Shown here: in pieces, positions 1-8,150 of the stretch
How the letters are laid out: each line of letters begins with the position of its first letter
Position numbering within the stretch: position 1 is the stretch's first letter
Origin: Aquibaculum sediminis
Lineage (GTDB): Bacteria > Pseudomonadota > Alphaproteobacteria > Kiloniellales > DSM-21159
NCBI RefSeq assembly: GCF_040712085.1
Contig: NZ_JBFCVK010000004.1
Span: forward strand, 1 to 64,000
Direction: 5' to 3'
Length of the DNA: 64,000 nt
Program-made: the position numbers and the translations under genes
The notes under the pieces: generated by a model
Seen by the model: only the letters and a program-made list of their open reading frames with translations
Told to the model about the DNA's origin: nothing
Databases searched by the model: none

Positions 1-34
1 ACCCCTCATCTCAGACCCTCCAAAGGCAGAAGAG

Positions 35-283
35 TCAGACAGAATCCGCTACGATTGAGTCGAGCTTGAGGCCGTCAAACTTCTGAGTCGGGACACTAGC
101 GGGATGCGGTCGATGAAAGGTTTCCACCGCGCCGTCACGTTCGAACCGCACCCGCGACCCTCTGCCCTCGATGATGCGGCAGCCCAGCGCAATAAGCAGA
201 GACTCAATGGCCGCCCACTCGATGCTACCCGAGACGGGATCCTTGAACACCGCAGCCAGAGTCTTCCGCTGCTTGCTGTTCAT
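35..283 (-). CDS. HicA-like toxin family protein, altered C-terminus
   Basis: An 82-residue protein. Its first ~60 residues match the HicA-like subfamily that begins MNSKxRKTL and contains the motifs DPVSGSIEWAAIE, GRGSRVRF and FHRPHP. HicA proteins are small double-stranded-RNA-binding-fold mRNA interferases, usually paired with a HicB antitoxin. The usual GSHH-type histidine is not present; GSRVRF stands in its place. After FHRPHP the usual tail is replaced by an unrelated ~22-residue stretch, which suggests a frameshift or recombination at the 3' end. Any hicB would lie just outside the window, so pairing cannot be judged. The family call is fairly secure; activity is doubtful. Confidence 0.6.
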   Translation of the reverse strand: MNSKQRKTLAAVFKDPVSGSIEWAAIESLLIALGCRIIEGRGSRVRFERDGAVETFHRPHPASVPTQKFDGLKLDSIVADSV

Positions 284-337
284 GCAAGCAATATGGCATG
301 GATGATGAAATGTGCAAGCGGACGAGGAGTTCGCCCC

Positions 338-1132
338 TCACCCGCCCTCCGGCTGGCGGATGGCGGCGCGGGTGAGCATGTAGCGTTCGGCCTCGGCCAT
401 GTGCTCGGCCATGAGCGCGCGGGCGCCCTCGGCGTCGCCCAGCTTGAGCAGGCGCATGAGGCGCACCTGGTAGTTCAGCGCCGTCTCGCGCAGTTGCGGG
501 TTCGGGGTGGCGTAGATGGCGCGGCAGACAGCCATCTCGCGCAGCAGGCGATGCAGGAAGACGCAGGAGAAGGTCAGCAGGCGGTTGTCCGAGAAACCGG
601 CCAGCACCGAGTGGAAATCCAGCTCCGACAGGCGCTGCTGGAACTCCTCCTCCGCGTCGGCGGGGAGGTGATCATAGAGTCGGATGGTCTCCTGCAGGCG
701 CACATAGGCCGCCTCGTCCAGCCGCCCGGCCAGCCCCGCCACCAGCTCCGGCTCCAGCAGCTTGCGCAGGGCATAGATCTCGGAAAGGCTGGGCCGGCTG
801 AAGAGGAAGAGGTTGCTGAGCAGGTCCATGGCCTGCCCCGCCGAGAGCGCCGAGACGAAGACGCCGCCGCCGGGGCCGGTGCGGGTCTTGATCAGCCCCT
901 GGGTCTTCAGCGCCTTCAGCGCCTCGCGCACCGTGCCCTTGGCCGCCTGCAGATGCGCCTCCGAGAGCCACTCCTGCGGAATGCGGTCGCCAGGGCGCAG
1001 GCCGTGGGCGGCGATCAGGTCGCGGATCTGCTGGGCAATGGCGTCGGCCCGGCGGGTGGGCCGGCGCGGCGGCAGCTCCAGGCGCTCGCCCACCCAGGCC
1101 GGCTCGTCGGCCCCAGGCGCGTCAGGCCTCAT
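338..1132 (-). CDS. GntR-family (FCD) transcriptional regulator
   Basis: A 264-residue regulator. The N-terminal winged helix-turn-helix (~residues 25-95) carries GDRIPQEWLSEAHL and KGTVREALKAL. A C-terminal all-helical FCD ligand-binding domain follows (~110-250). I chose the ATG at 1132 because it begins 11 bases after the upstream transporter ATPase stop and gives a normal family length; a longer in-frame start inside the ATPase gene is unlikely. It is the last gene of the peptide transporter operon, so it probably autoregulates this operon and perhaps the divergent amidase/oxidase pair. FCD regulators typically sense small organic or amino acids; the ligand is unknown. Confidence 0.85.
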   Translation of the reverse strand: MRPDAPGADEPAWVGERLELPPRRPTRRADAIAQQIRDLIAAHGLRPGDRIPQEWLSEAHLQAAKGTVREALKALKTQGLIKTRTGPGGGVFVSALSAGQAMDLLSNLFLFSRPSLSEIYALRKLLEPELVAGLAGRLDEAAYVRLQETIRLYDHLPADAEEEFQQRLSELDFHSVLAGFSDNRLLTFSCVFLHRLLREMAVCRAIYATPNPQLRETALNYQVRLMRLLKLGDAEGARALMAEHMAEAERYMLTRAAIRQPEGG

Positions 1133-1142
1133 TGTCGTCGCC

Positions 1143-2153
1143 TCATGCCCGCTCCCCGACCCGCGGCGGGTGGAAGCAGGCGGCCAGGTGCGCCGGCTCC
1201 TCTCCTTTGGCCTCGAGCGGCGGCCGCTCGCTGCGGCAGCGTTCATCGGCGGCGGGGCAGCGCGCGGCGAAGGCGCAGCCGGGCGGCGGGTTGAAGGGGT
1301 CGGGCAGCTCCCCGCTTTCGGACTCCGGCACCAGCACCGGCTTGCCCGGCACCGGCGCCGAGTCCAGCAGCAGCCGGGTGTAGTGATGCGCCGGCCGGGC
1401 GAAGATGCGCTTGGCCGGCCCGACCTCGGCCAGGCGGCCGAAGTACATCACCGCCACCCGGTCGCTCACGCTCTCCACCACCGCCAGATCGTGGCTGATG
1501 AAGACATAGGTGAGGCCGAAGCGCTGCTTCAGGTCGTCGAGCAGGTTGAGCACCTGCGCCTGCACCGAGACGTCCAGCGCCGACACCGGCTCGTCCAGCA
1601 CCATGAGCTTGGGACTGGCCGCCAGCGCGCGGGCGATGCCGATGCGCTGCGCCTGGCCGCCGGAGAACTCGTGCGGATAGCGCTGCAGGAACTCCGGGCG
1701 CAGGTTGACCGCGTCCATCAGCTCGGCCAGCCGCTCCTCACGCTGTGCCCGGTTCAGGCCCAGCAGGTGGATCAGCGGGGTTTCGATGATGGTGCGGATG
1801 GTCTTGCGCGGGTTCAGCGAGGAGATCGGATCCTGGAAGACATACTGGATCTGCCGGGCCATGGCCTTGAAATCCCGGCGCACCGCCTCGGCCAGATCCT
1901 CGCCCTGAAAGCGGATGGCGCCGTCGGTGGGGCTGTCGAGCCCGGCCAGCATGCGCGCCAGCGTGGACTTGCCGCAGCCGGACTCGCCGACGATGCCCAG
2001 GGTCTCGCCCGGCTGCACCTCGAGGCTGACGCTCTGGACCGCGTGGACCGCCGGGCGCGGCTTGCCGAAGAGGCTCTTGCCGCCGCCAAAGCGCCGCTCC
2101 ACCTGCTGCATCTCGACCAGGGGGGCCGTAACAGGCATGGCCGTATCAGGCAT
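1143..2153 (-). CDS. Peptide/oligopeptide ABC transporter ATPase (DppF/OppF type)
   Basis: A 336-residue ATP-binding subunit. Visible motifs are Walker A (GESGCGKST), signature FSGGQAQRI and Walker B LMVLDEPVSALD. The Cys-containing C-terminal oligopeptide/dipeptide extension is also present (GCAFAARCPAADERC). It energises peptide uptake together with the fused permease-ATPase upstream. The ATG at 2153 overlaps the preceding stop by 8 bases, indicating translational coupling; a second ATG at 2138 is possible. Substrate specificity cannot be read from this subunit. Confidence 0.9.
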   Translation of the reverse strand: MPDTAMPVTAPLVEMQQVERRFGGGKSLFGKPRPAVHAVQSVSLEVQPGETLGIVGESGCGKSTLARMLAGLDSPTDGAIRFQGEDLAEAVRRDFKAMARQIQYVFQDPISSLNPRKTIRTIIETPLIHLLGLNRAQREERLAELMDAVNLRPEFLQRYPHEFSGGQAQRIGIARALAASPKLMVLDEPVSALDVSVQAQVLNLLDDLKQRFGLTYVFISHDLAVVESVSDRVAVMYFGRLAEVGPAKRIFARPAHHYTRLLLDSAPVPGKPVLVPESESGELPDPFNPPPGCAFAARCPAADERCRSERPPLEAKGEEPAHLAACFHPPRVGERA

Positions 2154-4077
2154 GGGCCGCAGCCTCCTCACCGGCTTCAAGTGGGAAGAGACAGCGCGCG
2201 GCGCGCCCCGGTGCCACCTCCTGCAGGGTGATCTCACCGCTGCGGCAGCTCTCCTGCGCCCGGGGACAGCGCGGCGCGAAGGCGCAGCCCGGCGGCAGGT
2301 CGTCCACCGAGGGCGGTAGCCCCTCGATGGCATCCAGCCGCCGCTCGCCCTGGCCCAGCACCGGCACGCAGTCGATCAGCTTGCGGGTATAGGGATGCGC
2401 CGGCGCGTCCAGCACCTCCTCCGTACGTCCTGTCTCCACGATGCGCCCGGCATACATCACCGCCACCCGGTCGCAGAGCGCGGAGACCACGCCGAAATCA
2501 TGCGTGATGAAAAGGATCGAGGTCTGCTTGTCATGCCGCAGCTTGTTCATCAGGGTCAGAATCTGCGCCTGCACGGTGACGTCGAGCGCGGTGGTGGGCT
2601 CATCGGCGATGATCACCTCGGCGTCGTTGGCGAGCGCCATGGCGATGCAGACCCGCTGGCGCATGCCGCCGGAAAGCTCGTGCGGATAGGCGGACAGCCG
2701 CCGGCCGGCGTTGGGAATGCGCACCAGTTCCAGCAGCTCGCGCGCCCGGCTCTCCGCCTTGGCCCGGCCCAGCGGCTGGTGCGCCCGGATGGCCTCCACC
2801 AGCTGATCGCCGACAGTGAAGAGCGGGTGCAGGCTGGACAGCGGATCCTGGAAGACGTGGCTCACCGGCCCGCCGCGCAAGGCGCGGATACGCTCATCCG
2901 AGGCGGCGAGCAGGTCCTCGCCCTTCAGCAGGACCGCTCCGCCCACGATGCGTCCCGGGGGCGTGGGCACAAGACCCATGATCGACATGGCCGTGACCGA
3001 CTTGCCGGAGCCGGACTCGCCCACCAGGCCAAGGCATTCGGTCTGCCCGAGCCGCAGGTCGACGCCGCCCACCGCCTCCACCTGACGCCGGCCCATGCGG
3101 AAGGCCGTGCGCAGCCCGCGCACCGAGAGGGCGGCCTTCTGGTCCTCTGCCTCCTCCGCCGGCACAGACGCCGGATCGCGCTCGATCGCCGTGCGCGCCA
3201 CCGGACGGGTCAAGGCACCGGACTTCAGGCGTGGGTCGAGGACGTCGCGCACGCCGTCGCCGAAGAGGTTGATGCTCATCACCAGGAGGAAGATCGCCAG
3301 GCCCGGGATGATCGCCACATGCGGCGCGTTGAACAGCACCCCGCGGCCGTCGCCCAGCATGGAGCCGAGGTCGGCCTGCGGCGGCTGGGCGCCCAGGCCC
3401 AGGAAGCTGAGCCCGGCGGTCTCCAGGATCATCCAACCCACGGTGGTGGACATGGTGATGACGATGACCGGCAGGACGTTGGGCAGGATCTCGGTGAAGA
3501 GCACCCGTGCCGGCGACTTGCCCGCCAGACGCGCCGCATCGACGAACTCGCGCTGCGCCAGGCCCAGTGTGACGCCGCGGATGTTGCGGGCGAAGAAGGG
3601 GATGTTGACCAGGGCGATGGCATAGAGCGCGTTGATCAGTCCCGGCCCCAGCACGGCGACGATGGCCAGCGCCAGCAGGATGTAGGGAAAGGCCATCAGC
3701 ATGTCGATGCCGCGCATCATCAGGTTGTCGACCCGCCCGCCGGCAAAGCCAGCCAGCAGGCCGATCAGCGAGCCGAAGAAGGCAGCGATGATCGTCGCAG
3801 ACAGCCCCACCGCAATACTGACCCGCAGGCCCGAAAGGATGCGCGAGAGGATGTCCCGGCCCAGGGCGTCGGTGCCCAGGAGATGCCCCTCCGTCAGCGG
3901 CCGCAGCAGGCGGTTGGAGGGGTCCGTGGCATTGGGATCGTGCAGCGGCAGCAGCGGCGCGACGAGCGCCAGCAGCAGCAGCGCGACCAGGATGAAGAAG
4001 CCGCCGGCCGCCATGCGGTTGTTGAGCAGCAGGGCGAAGGCGCTGGGCCGCCGGTTGTCCTTGCGTTGGCCCGTCAT
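2146..4077 (-). CDS. Fused peptide ABC permease (DppC) and ATPase (DppD)
   Basis: A 643-residue two-domain protein. Residues ~1-290 are an inner-membrane permease of the DppC type: an N-terminal membrane segment, the GTDALGRDILSR motif and an EAA-like loop around EFVDAARLAGKSPARV. Residues ~305-643 are an ATPase with GESGSGKSV, LSGGMRQRV, ADEPTTALD and the C-terminal GCAFAPRCPRAQESC extension. There is no internal stop or restart at the junction. The start at 4077 overlaps the stop of the DppB gene in an ATGA arrangement. The fusion fixes one permease and one ATPase in a single chain, so the transporter would be DppB + DppCD + DppF. Confidence 0.92.
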   Translation of the reverse strand: MTGQRKDNRRPSAFALLLNNRMAAGGFFILVALLLLALVAPLLPLHDPNATDPSNRLLRPLTEGHLLGTDALGRDILSRILSGLRVSIAVGLSATIIAAFFGSLIGLLAGFAGGRVDNLMMRGIDMLMAFPYILLALAIVAVLGPGLINALYAIALVNIPFFARNIRGVTLGLAQREFVDAARLAGKSPARVLFTEILPNVLPVIVITMSTTVGWMILETAGLSFLGLGAQPPQADLGSMLGDGRGVLFNAPHVAIIPGLAIFLLVMSINLFGDGVRDVLDPRLKSGALTRPVARTAIERDPASVPAEEAEDQKAALSVRGLRTAFRMGRRQVEAVGGVDLRLGQTECLGLVGESGSGKSVTAMSIMGLVPTPPGRIVGGAVLLKGEDLLAASDERIRALRGGPVSHVFQDPLSSLHPLFTVGDQLVEAIRAHQPLGRAKAESRARELLELVRIPNAGRRLSAYPHELSGGMRQRVCIAMALANDAEVIIADEPTTALDVTVQAQILTLMNKLRHDKQTSILFITHDFGVVSALCDRVAVMYAGRIVETGRTEEVLDAPAHPYTRKLIDCVPVLGQGERRLDAIEGLPPSVDDLPPGCAFAPRCPRAQESCRSGEITLQEVAPGRAARCLFPLEAGEEAAAHA

Positions 4078-5021
4078 CGCCGCAACCTCGGATCCAGAGT
4101 CGACTGCACCACGTCGGCAGCCAGATTGAAGAGGACGTAGCTGGCGGCGACCACCAGGACCCCGCCTTGCACCAGCAGCAGGTCGCGGGTGGAGATGGCC
4201 TTGACCAGCATGGCGCCGATGCCCGGCCACTGGAACACCGTCTCAATATAGACGGCCCCGCCCAGCACGAAGCCGGCCTGAATGCCGATGACGGGGATCA
4301 CCGCCACCAGCGCCGACTTGGCCGCATGGCGATAGACCACCCGCCGCTCGCTCAGACCCTTGGCGCGGGCGGTGCGGATGAAGTCCTGGCGCAGCACCTC
4401 GAGCATGGCGGTGCGGGTGAGACGCGCGATCACGCCCGTTGCCACCGCCGCCAGCGTCACCGCCGGCAGCAACAGGTGGCGCAGCAGGTCGGGCAGGTCG
4501 CCGCCGCCGTAGATCGCATACATGCCGCTGGCCGGCAGCAGCTTGAGATTGACCGCGAAAAACAGGATCAGCAGCAGCCCGAGGAAGAAGGACGGCGTGG
4601 AGATGCCGATCAGCACGAAGAAGGTGACGATGCGGTCGGTCCAGCCGAACTGGCGCACCGCCGAGACGATCCCGGCCAGCAGGCCGAAGACCGAGCAGAG
4701 CAGCAGCGCCGTGCCGGCGAGGATCAACGTCGCCGAGAAGCGCTCCAGCACCTCGTCGATCACCGGGCGATTGAGGGAGTATGAGCGGCCGAAGTCGCCC
4801 TGCAGCAGATTGCCGAGCCAGACCAGATATTGCTCCGGCAGGGAGCGATCGAGCCCGAGCTGGCGGTTGAGCCGCTCCACATTCTCGGGCGTGGCGTAGG
4901 AGCCGAGGATCGCGGTGGCCGGATCGCCGGGGATCATCGCCATGATCAGGAAGACGATGAGCGTCAGGCCCAGCAGCACCGGCACCAGCGCGATCAGGCG
5001 TTTGAGGATATAGCCGCCCAC
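4074..5021 (-). CDS. Peptide ABC transporter permease (DppB type)
   Basis: A 315-residue integral membrane subunit beginning MGGYILKRLIALVPVLLGL, the typical first membrane helix of DppB/OppB permeases. It continues with IPGDPA, several further hydrophobic segments and an EAA loop near DFIRTARAKGLSE. It partners the DppC half of the downstream fusion to form the membrane channel. Its stop overlaps the next start by 4 bases. A 73-base spacer with a hairpin separates it from the binding-protein gene. Confidence 0.92.
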   Translation of the reverse strand: MGGYILKRLIALVPVLLGLTLIVFLIMAMIPGDPATAILGSYATPENVERLNRQLGLDRSLPEQYLVWLGNLLQGDFGRSYSLNRPVIDEVLERFSATLILAGTALLLCSVFGLLAGIVSAVRQFGWTDRIVTFFVLIGISTPSFFLGLLLILFFAVNLKLLPASGMYAIYGGGDLPDLLRHLLLPAVTLAAVATGVIARLTRTAMLEVLRQDFIRTARAKGLSERRVVYRHAAKSALVAVIPVIGIQAGFVLGGAVYIETVFQWPGIGAMLVKAISTRDLLLVQGGVLVVAASYVLFNLAADVVQSTLDPRLRR

Positions 5022-5043
5022 GACTGCGTCCCCCCGAATGGGC

Positions 5044-5075
5044 GCGGGTCCGCCCGCTCGCTGACGGACGGACCC
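5044..5075 (-). other. Intercistronic hairpin after the binding-protein gene
   Basis: GGGTCCGCC at 5046-5054 can pair with GGACGGACCC at 5066-5075, with one bulge. It lies between the binding-protein stop and the permease start. There is no T-run, so it is better read as an mRNA 3'-end stabiliser that keeps binding-protein transcript levels high than as a full terminator. Confidence 0.45.
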
Positions 5076-5094
5076 GGCTGGATCTACTGCAGGC

Positions 5095-6663
5095 CTACTG
5101 CTTGGCCACGTCGTGCAGCATCAGGAAGAAGGAGGGCTGCAGCCGGAAATTCTCCACGGCCGCGGTGGTCACCGCCCCTTGCTTCCAGTTGGCGACGAAG
5201 GCCCAGGGTGCATCCTCCTGCACGATCGCCTGCATTTCGCGATAGAGCTCGGCCCGCTCCTCCGGATCGGTGGAGATACGCGCCTGGTTCAGCAAAGCAT
5301 CGACCTCCTCGTTGGAGTAGTAGCCCGAGTTGAAGCCACCCTCCTCCGGGAAAGCCTCGCTGCGCAGGGTGAGGAACGGCAGGGTGTCTGGATCGTTGGT
5401 CATCCAGGCCATCTCGGCCATGTCCGCCTTGCCCTCGAGCCCCGGGTTCACCTGATCGAGGAAGGTGTTCCACTCATAGGTCTCGATCTCGACTTCCATG
5501 CCCACCTCGGCCAGGTCGGCCTGGATTGCCGTGCCCATGGCGACGGGGTCGAGCATGCCGGAGCCGCCTTCGGTGACATAGAAGGTAACGGTCTCGCCGT
5601 CATAGCCGGCCTCGTCCAGCAGCTCGCGCGCCTTGTCCGGGTCGTGCGGATAGGGCTCGAGCTCCTCGTTGTAGGCCCAGGCGAAGGCCGGCGCGATCGG
5701 ACCGGCAGCGATCTCGGCCGTGCCCTGCAGCACGTCCTCCACCAGCGCCCGCTTGTCGATGGCGTAGTTCACCGCCTGGCGCGCCGCCTTCTCGGTGAAG
5801 GGCCCCTCGCGCATGTTGAGGATCAGGAACCAGACGTGCGGGCCGGCCTGCTCATGCACGGCGAAGTCCGAGGCATCGCGGAAGTCGCTCATGGAATCCG
5901 GCGGCACCTCGACCATGATGTCGAGCCCGCCCGACAGCATTTCGGCCACGCGGGTGTTGGAATCGGTGATCGGGCGGAAGACCACGGCTTCCGGCTGCGG
6001 CGCGCCGTCCCAGTAGTCTTCGTTGCGGGTGACCACCACGCGCTGATTCGAGGCCCACTCCTCGAACTTGTACGCGCCGGTTCCCACCGGGTTGCGGCCG
6101 TAGTCCTCGCCCTGCTCCTCGACGGCAGTCGGCGAAACGATCAGGCCGGTGGGATAGGCCAGGTTGGACAGGAAGGGCGCGAAGGGCTCGCTCAGCGTGA
6201 AGCGCACCGTGAGCTCGTCCACCGCCTCGACCGAGTCCACCGCCGAGAAGAAGAAGGCCAGCGGGAAGGGCCCGGTGTCGTGATAGGGGTGTTCCTCGTC
6301 CAGCATACGCTCGAAGTTGAACTTCACCGCTTCGGCCGTCAGCGGCGTGCCATCATGGAAGGTCACCCCGTCGCGCAGGCTGAAGGTATAGACCGTGCCG
6401 TCCTCGGAGACCTCCCAGGAGTCTGCCAGAGAGGGTTCCACCTCCAGCGTCCCGTCGGCATAGCGCACCAGGCCGTCGTAGAGATTGACGAGAATGCGGA
6501 AGTCGTTGACCGCGGTGACGGCTTGGGGATCGAGCGACTGCGGCTCGGCAATCTGCCCCACCACGAGCACGTTGGGTGGGGTCTGGGCCGCTGCCGGCAT
6601 GGCCAGAGCGAGCGCGGTGCCGGCGAGCGCGATCTGGAGCGATCGCTGCGCCATACGAAGCAT
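5095..6663 (-). CDS. Peptide ABC transporter substrate-binding protein (SBP_bac_5)
   Basis: A 522-residue periplasmic binding protein of the DppA/OppA class. It has a Sec signal peptide (cleavage probably after AMPAAAQ, ~residue 27). The early motif EPQSLDPQAVTAVNDF and the region FHDGTPLTAEAVKFNFERM are hallmarks of the family. It is the first gene of the peptide operon and diverges from the amidase gene across an AT-rich promoter region. The mature part is rich in Asp and Glu. The ligand could be a peptide, opine or other amide; the neighbouring amidase and amino-acid oxidase favour a nitrogenous compound. Confidence 0.92.
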   Translation of the reverse strand: MLRMAQRSLQIALAGTALALAMPAAAQTPPNVLVVGQIAEPQSLDPQAVTAVNDFRILVNLYDGLVRYADGTLEVEPSLADSWEVSEDGTVYTFSLRDGVTFHDGTPLTAEAVKFNFERMLDEEHPYHDTGPFPLAFFFSAVDSVEAVDELTVRFTLSEPFAPFLSNLAYPTGLIVSPTAVEEQGEDYGRNPVGTGAYKFEEWASNQRVVVTRNEDYWDGAPQPEAVVFRPITDSNTRVAEMLSGGLDIMVEVPPDSMSDFRDASDFAVHEQAGPHVWFLILNMREGPFTEKAARQAVNYAIDKRALVEDVLQGTAEIAAGPIAPAFAWAYNEELEPYPHDPDKARELLDEAGYDGETVTFYVTEGGSGMLDPVAMGTAIQADLAEVGMEVEIETYEWNTFLDQVNPGLEGKADMAEMAWMTNDPDTLPFLTLRSEAFPEEGGFNSGYYSNEEVDALLNQARISTDPEERAELYREMQAIVQEDAPWAFVANWKQGAVTTAAVENFRLQPSFFLMLHDVAKQ

Positions 6664-6714
6664 TGGAAACCTCCCTCCTGCGAAAGCGTGATGCGATAAT
6701 TAATCCTGAAAATT

Positions 6715-6737
6715 TTGTGACAAGCAACCATTGATCA
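6715..6737. promoter_or_regulatory. AT-rich divergent promoter with palindromic candidate operators
   Basis: Between the divergent binding-protein and amidase genes the base composition turns strongly AT-rich. The segment holds TTGTGACAA (6715-6723), whose arms TTGT and ACAA flank a central G, and TTGATCA (6731-6737). Short TTGT..ACAA palindromes are typical FCD/GntR sites, so the regulator encoded at the operon end is a reasonable candidate ligand of this region. This is inference only. Confidence 0.35.
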
Positions 6738-6795
6738 TTATAAATTCCGAGTGGTGGGTTACCCCCAACCTCCTCACAGCCTCGGGAGAACCAGG

Positions 6796-8049
6796 ATGAC
6801 GGACACCTCGGCCGCGCGGATCGACGCGGCGCGACTGAGCAGCCTGCTCGACGGCCTCAACCAGTTCGGGCGCAATCCCGACAGCGGCGGCTTCAATCGT
6901 CCGGGCTTTTCCGACGCCGACCTCGCCGCACGGCGCTGGCTGTCGACGCGCATGGAGTCGGAAGGGCTCAGCGTGCGCTGGGACGCAGCGGGCAATGTCT
7001 TCGGGCGTCTGGGTCCGGAAGACCGCCCCTCGGTGATGACCGGCTCCCACGCCGACACGGTGCCGGAAGGCGGCGCCTTCGACGGCACCCTGGGCGTGGC
7101 GGTGGCCCTGGAATGCGTCCTGGCCCTGCGCGATGCCGGCATCATGCCCGACTATCCCATCGAGGTGGTTGCCACCAGCGAGGAGGAAGGCCGCTTCGGC
7201 GGCATGCTGGGTTCCCAGGCCATGGTCGGGGCGATCGACAAGGATTGGCTCGAACAGGCCGCCGATGCCAACGGCGTGCGGCTCTGGGACGTGATGCTGG
7301 CCCAGGGACTCGATCCCTCCCTGGTCCCCGAAGCCCGCCGCGCCCCGGGCAGCGTGCGCGCCTTCCTGGAACTGCACATCGAACAGGGGCCGGTGCTGGA
7401 GCGCCGCGGCACCAGCATCGGCGTCGTCGACAGCGTATCCGGCGTGGTGAACTGGTCGGTCTCGCTTTTTGGTGAGGCCAATCACTCCGGCACCACGCCC
7501 ATGTCGATGCGCGCCGACGCCTTCGCCGGCCTGGCGGAAGCAGCCGGGCAGATACCCCGAATCATCGCCGAGACGGGCAGCGAGCAGTCGCGCATCACCA
7601 TCGGGAAGGTCGATCTGCAGCCAAACTTTCCCCACACCGTCCCGGGCCAGGCCGACTTCTCGGTGGTGCTGCGCGACACGGACCCGGCAATCATGCACGC
7701 GCTTTGCGCCGCCTTCCGCGCAGCGGTGGAGCAGGCCTGCCGCAACCACAACCTCACTCACGAAATCGTCGAGCGCAGCTGGCTCGATCCCGTGCGCCTC
7801 GACACGGATATCACCCAACTCCTGACCGAGGAGGTCGGGAAACTCGGGCTCAGCCATATGGTCATGCCTTCGGGCGCCGGCCACGATGCCCAGACCATGC
7901 AGGGCCTCTGCCCGTCCGGCTTGATCTTCGTGCCCAGCCGCGGCGGTGTGAGCCACGCGCCGGAAGAATGGACGGACTGGCCGGCGATCCTCGACGGCGC
8001 GCAGTTGATGCTGAACGCCCTGATCCGCCTCTGCCGCGCCGAGAACTGA
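6796..8049 (+). CDS. Zn-dependent M20-family amidase (N-carbamoyl-L-amino-acid hydrolase/allantoate amidohydrolase type)
   Basis: A 417-residue cytoplasmic metallohydrolase. Metal-ligand motifs in order are GSHADTVPEGGAFDGTLGV, the EEEGRF pair, HIEQGPVLE and a C-terminal SGAGHDAQ. The dimerisation-domain motif NHSGTTPM is also present. Family members split carbamoyl or ureido groups from N-carbamoyl amino acids, ureidoglycine or allantoate. The ATG at 6796 follows a GGGAGAACCAGG ribosome site; a start 45 bases earlier lacks one. It is followed at ~100 bases by an FAD amino-acid oxidase, suggesting stepwise release of an amino acid and its oxidation. The exact substrate is not determinable. 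Confidence 0.88.
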   Translation: MTDTSAARIDAARLSSLLDGLNQFGRNPDSGGFNRPGFSDADLAARRWLSTRMESEGLSVRWDAAGNVFGRLGPEDRPSVMTGSHADTVPEGGAFDGTLGVAVALECVLALRDAGIMPDYPIEVVATSEEEGRFGGMLGSQAMVGAIDKDWLEQAADANGVRLWDVMLAQGLDPSLVPEARRAPGSVRAFLELHIEQGPVLERRGTSIGVVDSVSGVVNWSVSLFGEANHSGTTPMSMRADAFAGLAEAAGQIPRIIAETGSEQSRITIGKVDLQPNFPHTVPGQADFSVVLRDTDPAIMHALCAAFRAAVEQACRNHNLTHEIVERSWLDPVRLDTDITQLLTEEVGKLGLSHMVMPSGAGHDAQTMQGLCPSGLIFVPSRGGVSHAPEEWTDWPAILDGAQLMLNALIRLCRAEN

Positions 8050-8150
8050 TCAGGCCCAAGCAGCCTTCTTGCGTTGATGTTCCGCCTGCCGCTTGCTTAG
8101 CTCGGGCTCCCGCCGCACGCGCGTCGCAGCAGCCAGGAGAGAGCGAGCAG

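Noticed and set aside
104..1294. Long plus-strand reading frame opposite the GntR and ABC genes
   Set aside because: It is an antisense shadow in GC-rich DNA. Its translation is low-complexity Arg/Gly/Gln text with no domain, and the minus-strand genes carry clear motifs.
2395..4140. Plus-strand frame of 581 residues opposite the fused permease-ATPase
   Set aside because: It is an antisense shadow rich in His/Gln/Arg repeats, typical of reversed membrane-protein codons.
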